This document shows, in pieces, positions 28,588-36,360 of a stretch of 64,000 bases of DNA. The stretch is taken from NCBI RefSeq assembly GCF_032460525.1, contig NZ_CP135963.1, forward strand, positions 558,001 through 622,000, written 5' to 3'. Below the pieces are notes generated by a model. It had not been told where the DNA came from and searched no databases. It saw only the letters and a list, made by a program, of their open reading frames with translations. Position 1 is the first letter of the stretch, and every line of letters starts with the position of its first letter. The translations under genes and the position numbers were made by a program. This DNA is from Geodermatophilus sp. DSM 44513 (GTDB lineage Bacteria; Actinomycetota; Actinomycetes; Mycobacteriales; Geodermatophilaceae).

Positions 28588-29400
28588 TCACCGTCCGGGG
28601 CTGCGGACGCCGGCGAAACCACCCGTCGGGACGCGCGGCGTGGGGATCTCCCCACGCGCGGACGGGTCGGCCGGGGCCGGTCGGGACACCGGGCGGACGC
28701 CGTGGGGTGCCGCCGGTCCGGGAGCGCCGGCGCCCGCGAAGACCCGCAGCGCGTCGGCCCGGTCCTCGGCGCGCAGCCGCACCACCGCGGTGCGCAGGTA
28801 GCCGCGCACGGTCGCCTCGCTCACGTGCATCCGGGCGGCGACCTCACGGGTCCGGCAACCCAGGGAGAGCAGCTCGAGGACCTGCCACTCTCGCTCGGTC
28901 AGCTGCACCGTCCGCCCGTCGTCGCGCCGGACGCCGCGCCGGGGACGCAGCCGCAGCTCGTCGAGCAGCGCCCCCACCGCCGCCCGCGGGAGCACCGCCT
29001 CCCCGCGCAGCAGGCCGGACAGGCTGGCGCGCATGGCCTCGGCCGGCAGGTCCAGCGGCAGGCAGCCGTCGGCGCCGGCGCGCACCACGGGCAGCAGGAA
29101 ACCGTCGTCGACCGGTCCGTGGGTGAGCACGAGGTGGCGGGACTCGGGCTGCTCGCGCACCGACCGGGCCAGCAGCGCCAGCGCCTGGGCGGTCTCGTCG
29201 GCGACGACGGCCACGACCCGTGCCTCGACCCGTGACCCGCCGCGGGGTCCGCTCGGCACCAGGCCGTGGCCGGTGAGCAGGTCCCGTACCCGGTGCACGC
29301 AGGCCGCGGAGTCGGCCAGGACGGCGAAGGTGCCCGGCGACGGGTCGCCACCGTCCCCGGCGGCGACACCCCCCGCCCGGCCCAGCTGCGCGACGCACAT
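28588..29400 (-). CDS. LuxR-type response regulator with a degenerate receiver domain
   Basis: The 270-residue protein has a C-terminal LuxR helix-turn-helix: LTEREWQVLELLSLGCRTRE followed by VAARMHVSEATVRGYL (about residues 165-222). The first 130 residues have the rhythm of a receiver fold (AVVADETAQALALLARSV, then VVRAGADGCLPLDLPAEAM, like the alpha4-beta5 end) but I cannot find the phosphorylated Asp and acidic pair. It is probably a pseudo-receiver responding to something other than a kinase. A basic proline-rich tail follows the HTH. It is 42 bp upstream of the giant secreted-protein gene on the same strand, so it is a likely regulator of it. Confidence 0.82.
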   Translation of the reverse strand: MCVAQLGRAGGVAAGDGGDPSPGTFAVLADSAACVHRVRDLLTGHGLVPSGPRGGSRVEARVVAVVADETAQALALLARSVREQPESRHLVLTHGPVDDGFLLPVVRAGADGCLPLDLPAEAMRASLSGLLRGEAVLPRAAVGALLDELRLRPRRGVRRDDGRTVQLTEREWQVLELLSLGCRTREVAARMHVSEATVRGYLRTAVVRLRAEDRADALRVFAGAGAPGPAAPHGVRPVSRPAPADPSARGEIPTPRVPTGGFAGVRSPGR

Positions 29401-29439
29401 CCCGACTCCCGTGCCGACCCCCGCGTGGGGGACGCCGAT

Positions 29440-29470
29440 CGGTGACGCCCCGCCGGAGTGTCCGTCACCG
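29440..29470. promoter_or_regulatory. Inverted repeat in the luxR-type gene / cobN divergent region
   Basis: CGGTGACG (29440-29447) and CGTCACCG (29463-29470) form 8-bp arms with a 15-nt spacer in the 189-bp gap between divergent genes. It could be an operator for the adjacent LuxR-type protein. No B12-box (cobalamin riboswitch) is visible upstream of cobN. Confidence 0.35.
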
Positions 29471-29589
29471 GCACGGTGCGCAGCCGCGACCGGGCGGCTT
29501 TTCACCACTTGGCGTGACACCGCGGCACGTCCTCCCGGCGCGCGCGGACCGTGGGCCGGGAGCCCGGCGGCGGGTAGCGTCGGCGTCCG

Positions 29590-32500
29590 ATGAGCCACCA
29601 GCGCGTGTTCACCTTGCTGTCCACCAGCGACACCGACCTGCTCTCCGCCCGCGCCAGCGGCGCCGGCTGGCGGTTGGGCAACCCCTATCGCGCCGGCGAC
29701 CTGGCCGAGTTCGCCGCCGGGACCGACCTGGTCGTGGTCCGCATCCTGGGGTCCCGCCGGAAGTACGAGGACATGGTCGCGCCCCTGCTGGGCCTGGGCG
29801 TCCCGGTGGTGGTGCTGGGTGGTGAGCAGCTGCCCGACGCCGAGCTGATGGAGCTGTCCACCGTCCCGATGGGCGTGGCCACCGAGGCGCACGCCTACCT
29901 GGCGCAGGGCGGCCCGGACAACACCGCCCAGCTGCACCGCTTCCTGGCCGACACGGTGCTGCTGGACGGCGAGGGCTTCGAGGCCCCGGCCGTCGCACCG
30001 GACTGGGGCCTGCTGGACCGCCCGACCAGCGCGACGGGACCGCGGGTCGCCGTCTTGTACTACCGGGCGCACCACCTGGCCGGGAACACGGCGTTCGTGC
30101 ACGTGCTGTGCGAGGCGATCGAGGCCGCCGGCGGGGTGCCGGTGCCGGTCTACACCGCGTCGCTGCGCTCGGTGGCCCCGGAGATGCTCGACGTGCTGCG
30201 CACGGTCGACGCCATGGTCGTCACCGTGCTGGCGGCCGGCGGCTCGAAGCCGGCCACCGCCTCCGCCGGTGGGGACGACGGCGCCTGGGACGTCGGCGAG
30301 CTGGCCCGCCTGGACGTCCCGGTGATCCAGGGGCTGGTGCTCGGCACCCCCCGGGAGACCTGGGCGGCCAACGACGACGGGCTCTCCCCGCTCGACGTGG
30401 GCAACCAGGTCGCGATCCCCGAGTTCGACGGCCGGATCATCAGCGTGCCGTTCTCCTTCAAGGAGGTCGACGACGAGGGCCTGACCTCCTACGTGCCCGA
30501 CCCGGAGCGGGCCGCCCGGGTGGCCGGCACCGCCGTCGCGCACGCCCGGCTGCGGCACACCGCCCCTGCCGACCGCAAGATCGTGGTGATGCTGTCGGCG
30601 TACCCGACGAAGCACTCGCGGATCGGCAACGCGGTCGGCCTGGACACCCCCGCCTCGGTGGTCCGGCTGCTGGCCGCGATGGCCGGGCAGGGCTACGACA
30701 CCGGCCCGTTCGACGGCGAGGGCTCGCTGCCCGGCGTCGCGGACCTGGACGGCGACCGGCTGGTGCACGCGTTGATCGAGGCCGGCGGCCAGGACCCGGA
30801 CTGGCTGACCGCCGAGCAGCTGTCCGGCAACCCGGTGCGGATCCCCGCCGCGGAGTACCGCCGGTTCTTCGACACCCTCCCCGCCGAGCTGACCGACCGG
30901 ATGGTGGAGCACTGGGGCCCGCCGCCCGGCCAGCTGTTCGTGGACCCGACCGACGACTGCATCGTGTTCGCCGCGCTGCGCGCCGGCAACGTCGTGGTGA
31001 TGGTCCAGCCGCCGCGCGGCTTCGGGGAGAACCCGATCGCGATCTACCACGACCCGGACCTGCCGCCGTCGCACCACTACCTGGCCGCCTACCACTGGCT
31101 GCGCAGCGCACCTGGCGACGGAGGCTTCGGCGCGCACGCGGTCGTGCACGTGGGCAAGCACGGGAACCTGGAGTGGATGCCCGGCAAGACCGTCGGGCTC
31201 TCGGCGTCCTGCGCCCCGGACGCCGCGCTGGGCGACCTGCCGATGGTCTACCCGTTCCTGGTGAACGACCCGGGCGAGGGGTCGCAGGCCAAGCGCCGGG
31301 CCCACGCGGTGCTGGTCGACCACATGGTGCCGCCGATGGCCCGCGCGGACACCTACGGCGACATCGCCCGGCTGGAGCAGCTCCTCGACGAGCACGCCAA
31401 CATCGCCGCGATGGACCCGCCCAAGCTACCCGCCGTCCGGCAGCAGATCTGGACGCTGATCCAGGCTGCCAAGCTCGACCACGACCTGGGCCTGGACGAC
31501 CGGCCGCACGACGCCGAGTTCGACGAGATGATCCTGCACGTCGACGGCTGGCTGTGCGCGATCAAGGACAGCCAGATCCGCGACGGACTGCACGTGTTCG
31601 GCTCGCCGCCGGAGGGCGACGCCCGGGTCGGGCTGGTGCTGGCGATCCTGCGGGCCCGGCAGATCTGGGGCGGCTCGGTCGCGATGCCGGGTCTGCGCGA
31701 AGCGCTCGGCCTGGTGGAGGACGGTTCGGCCGGGTTGCACGAGACCGACGAGGTCGAGGCCCGGGCGCTGGCCCTGGTCACCGCGATGGAGGCGGCCGGC
31801 TGGACCGCCGACGCCGTCGAGCCCACCGTCGCCGAGGTGCTGGGCGGGCCGCACGCGGACGTCGCCCGGGTGCTGCACTTCGCCGTCGCGGAGGTCGTGC
31901 CGCGGCTGGCCCGGACCACCGACGAGATCGACATGGCCCTGCACGCCCTCGACGGCGGGTACGTGCCGGCCGGGCCGTCGGGCTCGCCGCTGCGCGGGCT
32001 GGTCAACGTGCTGCCGACCGGGCGCAACTTCTACTCCGTCGACCCGCGCGCGGTGCCCTCCCGGCTGGCCTGGGAGACCGGGCAGGGGCTGGCCGAGTCG
32101 CTGGTCGAGCGGTACGTCGCCGAGACCGGTTCGTTCCCGGCGTCGGTGGGTCTGTCGGTGTGGGGCACCTCCGCGATGCGCACCTCCGGCGACGACGTCG
32201 CCCAGGTGCTCGCGCTGCTCGGTGTCCGGCCGGTCTGGGACGAGGCGTCCCGCCGGGTGACGACACTGGAGCCGATCCCGCTGGCGGAGCTCGGCCGGCC
32301 GAGGATCGACGTCACGGTGCGCATCTCGGGGTTCTTCCGGGACGCCTTCCCGCACGTGGTGACCATGCTGGACGACGCCGTCACCCTGGCCGCGGGACTG
32401 GACGAGGAGCCGGAGCAGAACTTCGTCCGCGCCCACGTGGACGCCGACGTCGCCGGGCACGGGGACCGCAGGCGCGCCACCACCCGGGTGTTCGGCTCCA

Positions 32501-33225
32501 AGCCCGGTGCCTACGGGGCCGGGCTGCTGTCACTGATCGACAGCCGGGACTGGCGCACCGACGCCGACCTGGCCGAGGTCTACGCGGTGTGGGGCGGCTA
32601 CGCCTACGGCCGCGACCTGGACGGCGTCGCGGCCCGGGCGGACATGGAGACCTCCTACCGGCGGATCGCGGTGGCGGCGAAGAACATCGACACCCGCGAG
32701 CACGACATCGCCGACTCCGACGACTACTTCCAGTACCACGGCGGCATGGTCGCCACGGTCCGCGCGCTGACCGGCTCGTCGCCGCGGGCCTACATCGGCG
32801 ACTCCACCCGCCCCGAGCACGTGCGCACCCGCTCGCTGGTCGAGGAGACCTCGCGGGTGTTCCGGGCGCGGGTGGTCAACCCCAAGTGGCTGGCCGCGAT
32901 GCGCCGGCACGGCTACAAGGGCGCGTTCGAGATGGCCGCGACGGTGGACTACCTGTTCGGGTACGACGCCACGACCGGCGTCGTCGCCGACTGGATGTAC
33001 GAGAAGCTGGCCCAGACCTACGTGCTGGACCCGGAGAACCGGGCGTTCCTGGAGCAGGCCAACCCGTGGGCGCTGCACGGCATCGCCGAGCGGCTGCTGG
33101 AGGCCGTCGACCGGAGGATGTGGGCCGAGCCGGACCCGGCGCTGCTGGCCGAGCTGCAGCAGGCCTACCTGGACACCGAGGGCGACCTCGAGGGCGGGGA
33201 GACACCGGCGTCCTCGCGGTCCTGA
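29590..33225 (+). CDS. cobN: Cobaltochelatase subunit CobN
   Basis: The 1211-residue protein is the large, porphyrin-binding subunit of the ATP-dependent cobaltochelatase, related to magnesium chelatase BchH. Recognisable segments include VAVLYYRAHHLAGNTAFVHV, KIVVMLSAYPTKHSRIGNAV, AVVHVGKHGNLEWMPGKTVG, VNVLPTGRNFYSVDPRAVPS and SSPRAYIGDSTRPEHVRTRS, in family order. It inserts Co2+ into hydrogenobyrinate a,c-diamide, the aerobic-route reaction, consistent with cobG here. The small ATPase subunits (CobS/CobT chelatase type or ChlI/D-like) are not in the window. The nearby NicO-type transporter may handle its metal. Confidence 0.96.
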   Translation: MSHQRVFTLLSTSDTDLLSARASGAGWRLGNPYRAGDLAEFAAGTDLVVVRILGSRRKYEDMVAPLLGLGVPVVVLGGEQLPDAELMELSTVPMGVATEAHAYLAQGGPDNTAQLHRFLADTVLLDGEGFEAPAVAPDWGLLDRPTSATGPRVAVLYYRAHHLAGNTAFVHVLCEAIEAAGGVPVPVYTASLRSVAPEMLDVLRTVDAMVVTVLAAGGSKPATASAGGDDGAWDVGELARLDVPVIQGLVLGTPRETWAANDDGLSPLDVGNQVAIPEFDGRIISVPFSFKEVDDEGLTSYVPDPERAARVAGTAVAHARLRHTAPADRKIVVMLSAYPTKHSRIGNAVGLDTPASVVRLLAAMAGQGYDTGPFDGEGSLPGVADLDGDRLVHALIEAGGQDPDWLTAEQLSGNPVRIPAAEYRRFFDTLPAELTDRMVEHWGPPPGQLFVDPTDDCIVFAALRAGNVVVMVQPPRGFGENPIAIYHDPDLPPSHHYLAAYHWLRSAPGDGGFGAHAVVHVGKHGNLEWMPGKTVGLSASCAPDAALGDLPMVYPFLVNDPGEGSQAKRRAHAVLVDHMVPPMARADTYGDIARLEQLLDEHANIAAMDPPKLPAVRQQIWTLIQAAKLDHDLGLDDRPHDAEFDEMILHVDGWLCAIKDSQIRDGLHVFGSPPEGDARVGLVLAILRARQIWGGSVAMPGLREALGLVEDGSAGLHETDEVEARALALVTAMEAAGWTADAVEPTVAEVLGGPHADVARVLHFAVAEVVPRLARTTDEIDMALHALDGGYVPAGPSGSPLRGLVNVLPTGRNFYSVDPRAVPSRLAWETGQGLAESLVERYVAETGSFPASVGLSVWGTSAMRTSGDDVAQVLALLGVRPVWDEASRRVTTLEPIPLAELGRPRIDVTVRISGFFRDAFPHVVTMLDDAVTLAAGLDEEPEQNFVRAHVDADVAGHGDRRRATTRVFGSKPGAYGAGLLSLIDSRDWRTDADLAEVYAVWGGYAYGRDLDGVAARADMETSYRRIAVAAKNIDTREHDIADSDDYFQYHGGMVATVRALTGSSPRAYIGDSTRPEHVRTRSLVEETSRVFRARVVNPKWLAAMRRHGYKGAFEMAATVDYLFGYDATTGVVADWMYEKLAQTYVLDPENRAFLEQANPWALHGIAERLLEAVDRRMWAEPDPALLAELQQAYLDTEGDLEGGETPASSRS

Positions 33226-33266
33226 TCTCCGTGCATCTCCCCGCCGCGGTGGGGTACGTCACCGTC

Positions 33267-33482
33267 ATGAGCATCCTCGGACGACTGATGGGCACGGCAG
33301 AGAACACTGCGCGCACGGCGGCCCGCGGCGGGCGGGGCCGCGGGATGGCACCCCGCGGCGGCATGTCCACCGGCCGCGGCTACGGCCGCGCCACCTCCGG
33401 CCGGATGGGCCGCGGACGGCCGGCGACCCCCGCCGCCTCCGGCCTCGGAGGGCTGATCGGCGGGCTGCTGCGCCGTCGCTAG
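33267..33482 (+). CDS. Small glycine/arginine-rich hypothetical protein
   Basis: A 71-residue basic protein starting MSILGRLMGTAENTARTAAR, followed by Gly/Arg/Met-rich sequence and ending LGGLIGGLLRRR. It lies 41 bp after cobN, with no strong ribosome binding site at the ATG. I recognise no domain. Its TAG shares the CTAG tetranucleotide with the stop of the convergent cobS. Confidence 0.55.
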   Translation: MSILGRLMGTAENTARTAARGGRGRGMAPRGGMSTGRGYGRATSGRMGRGRPATPAASGLGGLIGGLLRRR

Positions 33483-34216
33483 CGGATGACGGCGGCGGCC
33501 ACCAGCAGGGTGACCGTCGCCGCCGTCTCGCCCAGGGCACCCATGACGTCGCCGGTGACCCCGCCCAGGCGGGTGCGGGCCCGGCGCATGAGCAACTCGG
33601 CCGCGCCCAGACCCGCCGCGGCACCGGCCACCAGGGCGGGGTGGGCGACGGTGAGCAGCGCGGCGGAGACGAACACCCAGCCGGCCAGCCAGCGGGTGGA
33701 CACCGTGCCGGCCACCGACCGGCCCAGTGCCGACCCCTCGGCCACCGGGACGCCGGACAGCCCGGTCCGCGCCATGGCCACCCGAGCCACCAGCGGCGCC
33801 GCCCACACCGCCGTCCAGCCCCGGTCGGTCTCCAGCAGTGCCGCGGCGGCGGCGACCTGCAGGAGCACGGTCAGCAGCAGCGTGACCACGCCGAACGGGC
33901 CGACGTCGCCCTGCCGCATCACCTGCAGCGCCCGGTCGCGCCCGCGCAGCGGGCCGAGCCCGTCGGCGGTGTCGGCCAGGCCGTCCAGGTGCAGGCCGCG
34001 GGTCAGGCCGGCCAGGAGCGCGACCGCCAGGACCGCCCCGGTCAGCGGCGAGACGAGCTGCGCCCCAGCCGCGGCGACGCCGGCCGCGAGCGCCCCGAGC
34101 ACCAGTCCGACCAGCGGCGCCCACGGCAGCACGCCGCGGGTGGACGCCGCCGCCCCCGCCGGGACGCGCAGGACGGTGAGCAGCGCGGCGGACTCCAGCG
34201 GGCCGGTCCACCTCAT
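33479..34216 (-). CDS. cobS: Adenosylcobinamide-GDP ribazoletransferase CobS
   Basis: The 245-residue integral membrane enzyme joins adenosylcobinamide-GDP with alpha-ribazole to make adenosylcobalamin. TRGLHLDGLADTADGLGPLR, with its acidic metal-binding residues, and ALQVMRQGDVGPFGVVTLLL are the family signatures, followed by several membrane helices. It is downstream of cobU on the same strand, separated by a repetitive 82-bp gap. The stop falls in a CTAG shared with the convergent small ORF. Confidence 0.95.
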   Translation of the reverse strand: MRWTGPLESAALLTVLRVPAGAAASTRGVLPWAPLVGLVLGALAAGVAAAGAQLVSPLTGAVLAVALLAGLTRGLHLDGLADTADGLGPLRGRDRALQVMRQGDVGPFGVVTLLLTVLLQVAAAAALLETDRGWTAVWAAPLVARVAMARTGLSGVPVAEGSALGRSVAGTVSTRWLAGWVFVSAALLTVAHPALVAGAAAGLGAAELLMRRARTRLGGVTGDVMGALGETAATVTLLVAAAVIR

Positions 34217-34298
34217 CGCCAGGCCCTCTGGTGAGCCTCCGCACTCGCTCCGCTCCTCGCTCGCTGGCGCTCGCTGCGATGCTCACCCACGCGTCGGC
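34217..34298. repeat. Intergenic repeat element between cobU and cobS
   Basis: On the minus strand the gap reads GCATCGCAGCGAGCGCCAGC then GAGCGAGGAGCGGAGCGAGT, a purine-rich GAGCG-type repeat. The CGAGCGCCAGCGAG core also occurs in each unit of the 284-506 array, and GAGGAGCGGA-CGAGT recurs at 34821-34923. It seems to be a family of short intergenic repeats that sit before start codons and contain ribosome-binding-site-like GAGGAG. Confidence 0.7.
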
Positions 34299-34820
34299 TC
34301 ACCGGAGCCGCAGGGGCAGCCCGGCCACCACGAACCACACCTCGTCGGCGCCGGACGCCAGCCGCTGGTTGACCGACCCGAGGGTGTCGCGGAACAGCCG
34401 CCCGGAGCGGGTCTCCGGGACCACGCCCAGCCCCACCTCGTCCGACACCGCCACCACGTGCGCGGGCGTCGTCGTCCACGCCTCGACGAGGTCGTCGCAC
34501 CGGCGGGCCAGCCGGTCGCGGGCCCCGGGCTCGTCGGTCCAGACGCCGGCCTGGTCCATCAGCGCGGCCACCCAGGTGGTGACGCTGTCGACCAGCAGGG
34601 TGCCGGGGCGCAGCAGGTCGCCGGGCGCGGTCGTCTCCACCGTCGCCCAGCCCGCGGGACGGCGGGCCCGGTGGGCGGCCACCCGCTGCGCCCACTCGGC
34701 GTCCTCCGGGATCGGGGCAGAGGTGGCCAGGTAGGTGACCTCGCCGGCGCCGGCCACCAGTGCCTCCGCGTGCGCGGACTTGCCCGACCGCGACCCGCCG
34801 AGCACCAGCACCCTGCTCAT
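34299..34820 (-). CDS. cobU: Adenosylcobinamide kinase / adenosylcobinamide-phosphate guanylyltransferase CobU
   Basis: The 173-residue enzyme has the P-loop GGSRSGKS at residues 8-15 and H50 in the HRARRP motif, which carries the guanylyl group in the family. LLVDSVTTWVAALM and VSDEVGLGVVPETRSGRLFR followed by DTLGSVNQ complete the CobU/CobP signature. It phosphorylates adenosylcobinamide and converts it to the GDP form, the substrate of CobS encoded downstream. Confidence 0.96.
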   Translation of the reverse strand: MSRVLVLGGSRSGKSAHAEALVAGAGEVTYLATSAPIPEDAEWAQRVAAHRARRPAGWATVETTAPGDLLRPGTLLVDSVTTWVAALMDQAGVWTDEPGARDRLARRCDDLVEAWTTTPAHVVAVSDEVGLGVVPETRSGRLFRDTLGSVNQRLASGADEVWFVVAGLPLRLR

Positions 34821-34923
34821 GGCTCGTCTCCGGACTCGTTCCGCTCCTCGGTCGCCGTCCCCCGCAAGCGGGAGGTGCCCCCAGCACGCGGCGATGCTCG
34901 CTCGCCCGTCACCTTCGCGGCAC
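34821..34923. repeat. Intergenic repeat element with a hairpin, between the phosphatase gene and cobU
   Basis: CCCGCAAGCGGG (34861-34872) is a tight hairpin embedded in CCCCCGCAAGCGGGAGGTG, then CCCCCAGC, a short repeat widespread in actinobacterial intergenic DNA as far as I recall. It is flanked by the same GACCGAGGAGCGGAACGAGT-type sequence (minus strand) as in the cobU-cobS gap. I see no gene here. Confidence 0.65.
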
Positions 34924-35475
34924 TCACAGGACCAGCTCGAGCGCCGTCACCGTGCCGTTGTGCGGGGTCACCACCGGCATGGCGTCCGGCCCGAGCCCGG
35001 CCGCGACCGCCTGCGCGGCGCGGATCGTGTCGCCGTGGGTGACCAGGGCGACCACGTCGGCCGGGGGCTCGGCGGACAGCTGCTCCAGGTAGGCGGCCAC
35101 CCGGGAGTGCAGCTCGGCCAGGCTCTCACCACCCTGGGCGGCCCAGTGCGGGTCGGTCCAGTCGACGACGTCCCACAGCTCCCGGGACGGCCGGCCCTCC
35201 AGCACGCCGTAGCCCTGCTCGCGCAGGGCCGGTGTCGTGGTGACCGGCAGGCCGGTGGCCCGCGCGCAGTGCTCGGCGGTCTGCACCGCGCGGCGCAGGT
35301 CGCTGGAGACCAGCGCGCCGGGCCGCAGGGCGGCCAGCTCCCGTGCGACGTCGGCGGCCTGCGCGTGGCCGAGGTCGGTCAGCGGCACGTGCGCCGTCTG
35401 GCCCTGCATGAGGCCCGCGGCGTTCCACTCGCTCTGCCCGTGGCGCACGAGCAGCAGGGTCAGGGGCCGGGGCAT
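34924..35475 (-). CDS. Histidine phosphatase family protein (possible alpha-ribazole phosphatase CobC)
   Basis: The 183-residue protein has the phosphohistidine motif LLVRHGQSEWN (His12), the second arginine in SSDLRRAVQTAE, the acidic LREQGYGVLEG and the second histidine in ALVTHGDT, all needed for the phosphoglycerate-mutase-type phosphatase fold. Being upstream of cobU and cobS on the same strand suggests CobC, which dephosphorylates alpha-ribazole phosphate or adenosylcobalamin phosphate. Generic histidine phosphatases look alike, so the substrate is inferred from context only. ATG 35475 gives a typical N-terminus. Confidence 0.85.
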   Translation of the reverse strand: MPRPLTLLLVRHGQSEWNAAGLMQGQTAHVPLTDLGHAQAADVARELAALRPGALVSSDLRRAVQTAEHCARATGLPVTTTPALREQGYGVLEGRPSRELWDVVDWTDPHWAAQGGESLAELHSRVAAYLEQLSAEPPADVVALVTHGDTIRAAQAVAAGLGPDAMPVVTPHNGTVTALELVL

Positions 35476-35551
35476 GGTGCCAGGCAGCCTAACCAGCGCA
35501 CCGGACGGCGTGTCGCCGGTCGCCGGGAGGCCGCCTCGTACCGTCGGGAGC

Positions 35552-36340
35552 GTGACGATCCCCGCACGTCCCGGCGCCGGCCGGCCGGTGTCCCGCCCGG
35601 TCGCGGACGACCCGCTGGCCCCGCTGCTGGACCTGCCCGGCGTGCGGGACGCGGCGGAGGGCGCCCGCGCCGGCATCGACCGGCTGCTGCGGCACCGGCT
35701 GATGCGCAACCGCTCGGCGGAGGTCAGCACCGAGTCCGCGTTGCGCGGCGCGCGGGCGTCGGCCGCTCTCGAGGGGGTCGACGTCCCGCTGGCGGAGCTG
35801 CGGGCCGGTCGGGTCGAGGACCCCGTCGTGCAGGGCGCCCTGCGGACGTCGGCCGCGCTCGGCTCCATGCAGGACACCTGGTCGCGGGCGCCGGGGCAGG
35901 TCCTGGCCCGGCTGCACGTGCTGGCCGCGGCCGACCTGACCGACCGCGCCGCCCTCGGCCGGCCCGGGGCCCACGCCGGCCCCCGCCTGGGTGCGCTGTT
36001 CCCGCTCGTCACCGGGGACACCACCGTGCCCGCCGTCGTCCTGGCCGCGCTGGTGCACGGCGAGCTGGCCGCCGTGGCGCCCTTCGGCACCGCGGACGGC
36101 GTCGTCGCCCGCGCGGCGGCGAGGCTCACCGGCATCACCCGCGGGCTGGACCCCAAGGCCGTGTCGGTGCCCGAGGTCGGCTTCGCCGAGCTCGGCCGGG
36201 AGGAGTACGCCCGCGCGCTGGCCGGCTACCGCTCCGGGCAGCCCGACGGCGTGGCCGGCTGGCTGGTGCACTGCGCCCTCGCCACCGAGCACGGGGCGCT
36301 GGAGGGCCTGGCCGTCGCCGAGGCGCTGCTCCGGGGCTGA
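35552..36340 (+). CDS. Fic-like helical protein with a degenerate active-site motif
   Basis: About 262 residues from GTG 35552 (GGGAG sits very close upstream, so the start is uncertain). The N-terminal region has LMRNRSAEVSTESALRGARA, SAALEGVDVPL, like the N-terminal helices of some Fic-domain proteins. The region that aligns with the Fic core (HPF-DGNGR-GR) reads LAAVAPFGTADGVVARAAAR: the catalytic histidine is alanine and the GNGR anchor is largely lost. AMP-transfer activity is therefore unlikely. The gene resembles a conserved actinobacterial protein often annotated as oxidoreductase near the HAD/tad locus; I find no nucleotide-binding motif to support that name. The AKR gene follows 20 bp later. 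Confidence 0.65.
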   Translation: MTIPARPGAGRPVSRPVADDPLAPLLDLPGVRDAAEGARAGIDRLLRHRLMRNRSAEVSTESALRGARASAALEGVDVPLAELRAGRVEDPVVQGALRTSAALGSMQDTWSRAPGQVLARLHVLAAADLTDRAALGRPGAHAGPRLGALFPLVTGDTTVPAVVLAALVHGELAAVAPFGTADGVVARAAARLTGITRGLDPKAVSVPEVGFAELGREEYARALAGYRSGQPDGVAGWLVHCALATEHGALEGLAVAEALLRG

Positions 36341-36360
36341 GCCGCGGGCACACTGGGGGC

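Noticed and set aside
21421..29235. Plus-strand ORF of about 2600 codons opposite the giant gene
   Set aside because: A shadow frame made by extreme GC bias at third positions; its product is Gly/Arg/Val low-complexity with no domain, while the minus strand encodes recognisable FN3, malectin and propeller domains.
29401..29589. Cobalamin riboswitch upstream of cobN
   Set aside because: I looked for the B12 box and the conserved core in this gap and before the NicO-type gene and did not find them.
33165..34286. 373-codon minus-strand frame starting MSIAASASERGAERVRRLTR
   Set aside because: It begins in the intergenic repeat and then runs out of frame through cobS and the 3' end of cobN; both known genes use other frames.
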